A stretch of DNA of 8,502 bases from DATKFM01 sp035544395 (GTDB lineage Bacteria; Pseudomonadota; Alphaproteobacteria; Dongiales; Dongiaceae). The DNA lies in contig DATKFM010000233.1 of the NCBI GenBank assembly GCA_035544395.1, positions 1 to 8,502 of the forward strand. Reading direction: 5' to 3'. Position 1 is the stretch's first letter. Every line of letters starts with the position of its first letter. The position numbers were made by a program, and so were the translations under genes. The notes below the pieces were generated by a model. It was given only the letters and a program-made list of their open reading frames with translations. It searched no databases and had not been told where the DNA came from. Shown here in pieces: positions 5,037 through 8,502 of this stretch.

Positions 5037-6605
5037 ATGGACGAGAAGTATCAAGGCTTTCAGGAGGACGTGAAGGAGCTCCATAGCATGGGCTATGCCC
5101 AGGAGCTCTCACGCCGCATGGGAGCGTTCCAGAATTTCGCGATTTCATTCTCCATCATCTGCATTCTCGCCGGCGGCATCACGGCGTTCCCGGTATCGCT
5201 GAGCGCGGCCGGCGGCGCATCGCTGGGCATCGGCTGGCCGATTGCCGGCCTCTTCGCTCTCATCGTGGCGGCAGCCCTGGCGCAGATTGCCTCGGCCTAT
5301 CCGACAGCCGGCGGCATCTATCACTGGGCTTCGATGCTCGGCGGCAAGGGCTTCGGTTGGGCAGCGGCCTGGTTCAATCTTGCGGGTCTGCTGTTCGTCG
5401 TGTCCTCGGTGAATTTCGGCGTCTTCCTGCTGTTCCGCGACCTATTCCTCGTGGAAGTGATGCATGTGGACGTCACGAACTGGGTTTCCGCCGCCATGTT
5501 CGACAGCGGCTGGTGGATCCAGACGATCTTCATTTCGGTGATTACAGCGACTCAGGCGCTGTGCAACCACTATGGCATCAAGATTACGACCATCGTGACC
5601 GACTTCAATGGCTACATCATCCTGGCCGGCGCGGTCGTTCTGACGGTGGCACTCCTCTATTGGGCACCGGCACCGATCGATATCGGCCGTCTGTTCACCT
5701 TCACGAACTTCACCGGCGAAGCCGGTGGCAGCGTCTGGCCGACGGCGACACAGACGGTGTTCTTCGCCCTCGTGCTCGGCCTGCTGCAAGGCGTGTACAC
5801 GATCACGGGCTTTGACGCATCGGGCCACACTTCGGAGGAAACGCGCAATGCGGCGGAATCAGCGCCGCGCGGCATGATCCATTCCGTCCTGTGGTCTGTC
5901 GTTTTCGGCTACTTCATGGTCTGCTCGTTCGTGCTGGCCATGCCGACAGTCGAAGAGGGCGCAGCGCAGGGCTGGCTGGCATTCCCCTACATGATGCAGA
6001 AGTCGTTGATGCCGATCTGGCTGAAGGACCTGCTGATCATCCTCATCGTGGTGTCGAACTATCTCTGTGCGCTGTCGGGCCTCACCTCCTGCTCGCGCAT
6101 GATGTTCGCGTTCTCCCGTGATGGCGGCTTGCCGGGATCGAAGGCACTCCGCTACGTCAATCCGACCTACCGGACGCCGACGACGGCCATCTGGTGGGGC
6201 GCGATCCTTTCGATCATCGCCACGCTCTATGGCGGTGCGTTCGTCGTGCTCTCGACCGGTTGCGCGGTATTCCTGTACTTGTCCTACGTCATGGCGATCG
6301 GCGTGGGCCTCCGTTCGGAGATGAACGGCAAGTGGACAAAGAAGGGCCCGTTCAGCCTCGGTGGCGCATCGAAGCTCATCGCCACCCTCGCCATCATTGG
6401 CTGTGCAATCCTGATCTATGTCGGTGTTCAGCCGCCAAACGAGAAGGTCGGCTACCTGATCGTCATCATGATCGTGGTCATGGTGGCCCTCTGGTACGCG
6501 TTCGAGCGCGGCCGCTTCGAAGGACCGCCGATGACTGAGGAAGCCGTCAAGCGCCGTCAGTCGATCATCCTCGCCGAAGAGAAAGCCGTCGGCGCGGCGG
6601 AATAA
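5037..6605 (+). CDS. APC-superfamily amino acid/GABA/choline-type permease
   Basis: This 522-residue integral inner-membrane transporter belongs to the APC superfamily, closest by eye to the ACT group (bacterial amino-acid permeases, yeast GABA permease type). The N-terminal signature ELSRRMGAFQNFAISFSIIC, then ILAGGITAFPVSLSAAGG (TM1), carries the unwound substrate-binding helix. Other family marks are YPTAGGIYHWASMLGG (88-103), GFDASGHTSEETRNA (258-272) with the downstream APRGM, and FSRDGGLPGSK (359-369). About 12 hydrophobic segments run from residue 31 to 489, with short cytoplasmic tails. The ATG at 5037 is chosen because AGGGG lies 6 bases upstream; a GTG at 5004 would add eleven residues (MKQENNQQGSI) with no better ribosome site. 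It probably imports an amino acid or related amine by cation symport. The divergent amidase and the downstream FAD dehydrogenase pair fit an amino-acid or amide uptake and oxidation role (inference). It has its own terminator, so the downstream genes are transcribed separately. Confidence 0.93.
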   Translation: MDEKYQGFQEDVKELHSMGYAQELSRRMGAFQNFAISFSIICILAGGITAFPVSLSAAGGASLGIGWPIAGLFALIVAAALAQIASAYPTAGGIYHWASMLGGKGFGWAAAWFNLAGLLFVVSSVNFGVFLLFRDLFLVEVMHVDVTNWVSAAMFDSGWWIQTIFISVITATQALCNHYGIKITTIVTDFNGYIILAGAVVLTVALLYWAPAPIDIGRLFTFTNFTGEAGGSVWPTATQTVFFALVLGLLQGVYTITGFDASGHTSEETRNAAESAPRGMIHSVLWSVVFGYFMVCSFVLAMPTVEEGAAQGWLAFPYMMQKSLMPIWLKDLLIILIVVSNYLCALSGLTSCSRMMFAFSRDGGLPGSKALRYVNPTYRTPTTAIWWGAILSIIATLYGGAFVVLSTGCAVFLYLSYVMAIGVGLRSEMNGKWTKKGPFSLGGASKLIATLAIIGCAILIYVGVQPPNEKVGYLIVIMIVVMVALWYAFERGRFEGPPMTEEAVKRRQSIILAEEKAVGAAE

Positions 6606-6626
6606 CGAATCCAAGAATGTCTCTCC

Positions 6627-6656
6627 GGGCGCCGGCTTCGGCCGGCGCCCTTTTTT
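6627..6656 (+). terminator. Rho-independent terminator of the permease gene
   Basis: GGGCGCCGGC (6627-6636) and GCCGGCGCCC (6641-6650) form a perfect 10-bp stem closed by a stable C(TTCG)G tetraloop and followed directly by six T residues (6651-6656). It starts 21 bases after the permease TAA and is textbook in form. It insulates the permease from the oxidoreductase genes. Confidence 0.95.
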
Positions 6657-6681
6657 CTTGCCCGTTCCATCGTTCAACCCT

Positions 6682-6717
6682 TCGACAGCCGGTGACTGCC
6701 CGGCTATGAATCTTTCA
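6682..6717 (+). promoter_or_regulatory. Sigma-70-like promoter giving a leaderless transcript
   Basis: TCGACA (6682-6687, 5 of 6 matches to TTGACA) is separated by exactly 17 bases from TATGAA (6705-6710, 4 of 6 to TATAAT). The expected start, about 7 bases after the -10, falls on the A of the ATG at 6717. No Shine-Dalgarno sequence precedes that ATG. An upstream ATG at 6706 opens a frame that stops after four codons. Confidence 0.55.
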
Positions 6718-8090
6718 TGACCTATGATGTCGCGATCATCGGCGCCGGCGTGGTCGGCTGCGCCCTGTTCCGCCGGTTCTGCCTCGGCGGCGCACGCACC
6801 CTCCTGATCGAGAAGGGCGGCGATATCCTTTCCGGCGCCAGCAAGGGCAACAGCGCCATGTTCCATACCGGCTATGACGCGCCATCAGGCAGCCTGGAGC
6901 TGGCCTGCATCCGCGCCGGTTATGATGAATATCTGGCAATTCGCCAGTCATTGAACCTCCCGCTGTTGCACACCGGCGGTCTTCTTGTGGCCTGGAATGA
7001 AGCCGAGCAGGCGAAACTGCCCGCCATCGCCGAGCAGGCGCGGGTCAACGGCGTTACCGATGCCAGTCTGATCGACGGCGCGGAGCTGCACCGCCGGGAG
7101 CCGAACCTGGCGCCGGAAGCGCGCGCCGCCGTCGTCATTCCCGGCGAGCACATCATGGATCCCTGGTCGCCGTCGCTCGCCTATGTGCTCCAGGGCATCG
7201 CCCATGGCGGCGAGGTGCGCCGCGCGACCGAGGTCCAGGGAGGCGATCTCGCCAATTCCCTTTGGACCCTGCGAACGACCAACGGGCCGGTGCAGGCGCG
7301 TGTCGTCATCAATGCCGCCGGCAACTATGGCGACCTCGTGGAGAACATCGCCCGCCCCTCGCCTTTTGCAGTAAAGCCGCGCAAAGGGCAGTTCGTCGTC
7401 TTCGACAAACCGGCGTGTCGTCTCATCAACTCCTCGATCCTGCCGGTGCCGACCGAGCGCACAAAGGGCGTGATGATGTGCCGCACGATCTTCGGCAACA
7501 TGATCGTCGGGCCGACGGCGGAGGATCAGGACGACCGCGCCGATGCCAGCGTAACGCAAGATGCCCTACGCAATCTGATCGAGCAGGGTTGCCGCCGCGT
7601 GCCGCTCTTGGCGGATCAGACCGTCACCGCCGTCTATGCCGGCCTGCGCCCGGCGACGCAGTTCAAGGACTATCAGATCGAGGCTCTGCCGGACCGCAAC
7701 TGGATCAGCGCCAGCGGCATCCGCTCCACCGGACTCACCGGCGCCCTCGGCATCGCCCAGCATGTCGCGGGACTCCACGGCAAGCATTTCGGTGCGCTGC
7801 AGGAACCAAACGCGCAGGCAGCGATACCGATGCCCAATCTCGCCGAGCATTTGCCCCGCCCCTATGAGCAACCGGGCGCCGGTGAAATCGTCTGCCACTG
7901 CGAACTGGTCACGCGCTCCGAGATCGATGCAGCGCTGCAGGGTCCCCTGCCAGCCGGTGACCTCGGCGGTCTGAGGCGCCGCACCCGCTGCATGATGGGC
8001 CGCTGCCAGGGCTTCTATTGCAGCGCGCGCGTGTTCGAACTGGCGCAGGGCAAGCTGCCCGGCATTCCGGCCAGCGCCGATGCCGCATGA
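6717..8090 (+). CDS. FAD-dependent oxidoreductase, GlpA-like (DAO family) with C-terminal BFD-type [2Fe-2S] domain
   Basis: This 457-residue flavoprotein has a DAO-type N-terminal domain: the FAD dinucleotide-binding motif GAGVVG (9-14) with Glu32 ending the second strand, SGASKGNSAMFHTGYDAPSG (39-58, the GlpA-like substrate/flavin segment), VVINAAGNYGD (196-206) and a late FAD loop SGIRSTGLTGALGIA (333-347). Residues 388-445 form a BFD-like [2Fe-2S] domain with CHC (393, 395) and CMMGRCQGFYC; likely ligands are Cys393, Cys395, Cys430 and Cys435, with Cys425 extra. This architecture is shared by anaerobic glycerol-3-phosphate dehydrogenase subunit A and by subunits of dye-linked amino-acid dehydrogenases. 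Electrons would pass from substrate through FAD and the cluster to a partner or quinone. The stop overlaps the next start (ATGA), so the two subunits are translationally coupled. Placement after an amino-acid permease favours an amino acid or amine substrate over glycerol-3-phosphate, but this is inference. Confidence 0.9.
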   Translation: MTYDVAIIGAGVVGCALFRRFCLGGARTLLIEKGGDILSGASKGNSAMFHTGYDAPSGSLELACIRAGYDEYLAIRQSLNLPLLHTGGLLVAWNEAEQAKLPAIAEQARVNGVTDASLIDGAELHRREPNLAPEARAAVVIPGEHIMDPWSPSLAYVLQGIAHGGEVRRATEVQGGDLANSLWTLRTTNGPVQARVVINAAGNYGDLVENIARPSPFAVKPRKGQFVVFDKPACRLINSSILPVPTERTKGVMMCRTIFGNMIVGPTAEDQDDRADASVTQDALRNLIEQGCRRVPLLADQTVTAVYAGLRPATQFKDYQIEALPDRNWISASGIRSTGLTGALGIAQHVAGLHGKHFGALQEPNAQAAIPMPNLAEHLPRPYEQPGAGEIVCHCELVTRSEIDAALQGPLPAGDLGGLRRRTRCMMGRCQGFYCSARVFELAQGKLPGIPASADAA

Positions 8091-8502
8091 CCATGCATGA
8101 CGTCATCATCGTCGGCGGCGGGCCGGCGGGCCTGTCGGCAGCGCGGCGCTTGCTGGTCTCCGGCGTCCGCGACGTGGTCGTGCTCGAGCGCGAGAACGAA
8201 GCCGGCGGCATTCCCCGCCATTGCGGCCATGGCGGCTTCGGCATCGGCCAATATCTCAGCCTGCCCATGAACGGCCCGGCTTATGCGAGGCGACTCGTCG
8301 AATCCGCGACGGGCGCCGACATTCGCACGCAGACAACCGTGACGTCGATCAGGCCCGGCGGCCGAGTCGACATCGTTCATCCAGAGAGGGGCACGCAAGC
8401 GCTGGAGGGACGCTGCATCCTGCTGGCGACCGGCATCCGGGAGACGCCGCGCAGCGCGCGCCTGGTCACCGGCGGGCGGCCCGCCGGGATCACCACCACC
8501 GG
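8087..8502 (+). CDS. FAD/NAD(P)-binding oxidoreductase, HcnB/OoxA-like subunit, partial
   Basis: The first 138 codons are visible; the gene runs off the right edge. It starts at an ATG overlapping the preceding TGA (ATGA); a second ATG at 8093 is an equally possible start. The protein begins with the FAD dinucleotide-binding motif VGGGPAG (9-15) and Glu34 at the end of the second strand, followed by NEAGGIPRHCGHGGFG (37-52), typical of the pyridine-nucleotide-disulfide-oxidoreductase branch that includes HcnB, octopine/nopaline oxidase A subunits and hydroxyproline dehydrogenase subunits. ILLATGIRETPRSARLV and RPAGITTT near the right edge are also typical. Together with the GlpA-like gene it is predicted to form a two-flavin complex. 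A third small subunit (a ferredoxin-like or DUF1667 protein) often follows in such operons and may lie just outside the window. No C-terminal features can be checked. Confidence 0.88.
   Translation, partial: MTMHDVIIVGGGPAGLSAARRLLVSGVRDVVVLERENEAGGIPRHCGHGGFGIGQYLSLPMNGPAYARRLVESATGADIRTQTTVTSIRPGGRVDIVHPERGTQALEGRCILLATGIRETPRSARLVTGGRPAGITTT

Noticed and set aside
5859..6866. 335-codon minus-strand open frame opposite the permease and terminator
   Set aside because: It crosses the permease end, the terminator and the start of the next gene in antisense, and its composition is a shadow of transmembrane codons.
7262..7867. 201-codon plus-strand alternative frame inside the GlpA-like gene
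   Set aside because: It is an out-of-frame Arg/Ala/Gly-rich shadow of a clear flavoprotein gene.

Overview
The window is GC-rich throughout, with tightly packed genes, an ATGA stop/start overlap and GC-biased third codon positions. Gene content and codon style suggest an alphaproteobacterium, perhaps of Rhodospirillales type; this is inference, as no rRNA or marker gene is present. It looks like an accessory catabolic region. Nothing in it is clearly phage, plasmid or CRISPR.

Layout. (1) Bases 1-2071, minus strand: an apparent three-gene operon, transcribed right to left. It holds an HpaB/4-hydroxyphenylacetate 3-hydroxylase-family flavin monooxygenase (653-2071), a RidA/YjgF-family protein (97-582), and the first 36 codons of a phytanoyl-CoA dioxygenase (PhyH)-like protein that overlaps the ridA stop and runs off the left edge. 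(2) Bases 2072-2173: a compact divergent promoter region. (3) Bases 2174-3106, plus strand: a LysR-type regulator, placed as the probable controller of the hpaB-like operon. (4) Bases 3102-3187: an 86-base palindromic intergenic element with an 11-bp terminal inverted repeat and three internal hairpins. It supplies the lysR stop codon and fills the gap to the convergent amidase gene. (5) Bases 3195-4634, minus strand: an amidase-signature hydrolase resembling 6-aminohexanoate-cyclic-dimer hydrolase (NylA), probably starting at a TTG. (6) Bases 4635-5036: a 402-base non-coding divergent region with repeats and a possible structured leader. (7) Bases 5037-6605, plus strand: a 12-TM APC-superfamily amino-acid/GABA/choline-type permease, closed by a textbook terminator (6627-6656). 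(8) Bases 6717-8502, plus strand: two translationally coupled FAD-dependent oxidoreductases. The first is GlpA-like with a C-terminal BFD-type [2Fe-2S] domain. The second is HcnB/OoxA-like and cut by the right edge. Their promoter places the transcription start on the ATG, suggesting a leaderless mRNA.

How the genes may work together (inference): the right half reads as a route for an amide- or amine-containing substrate. The amidase would release an amino acid, the permease would move it, and the FAD/[2Fe-2S] pair would oxidise it as a dye-linked dehydrogenase. The left half reads as a LysR-controlled oxidative module: a flavin monooxygenase, a RidA-fold protein that may act on an enamine/imine or other reactive intermediate, and an Fe(II)/2-oxoglutarate oxygenase. 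No flavin reductase (HpaC type) lies in the window, and no substrate can be assigned from sequence alone.
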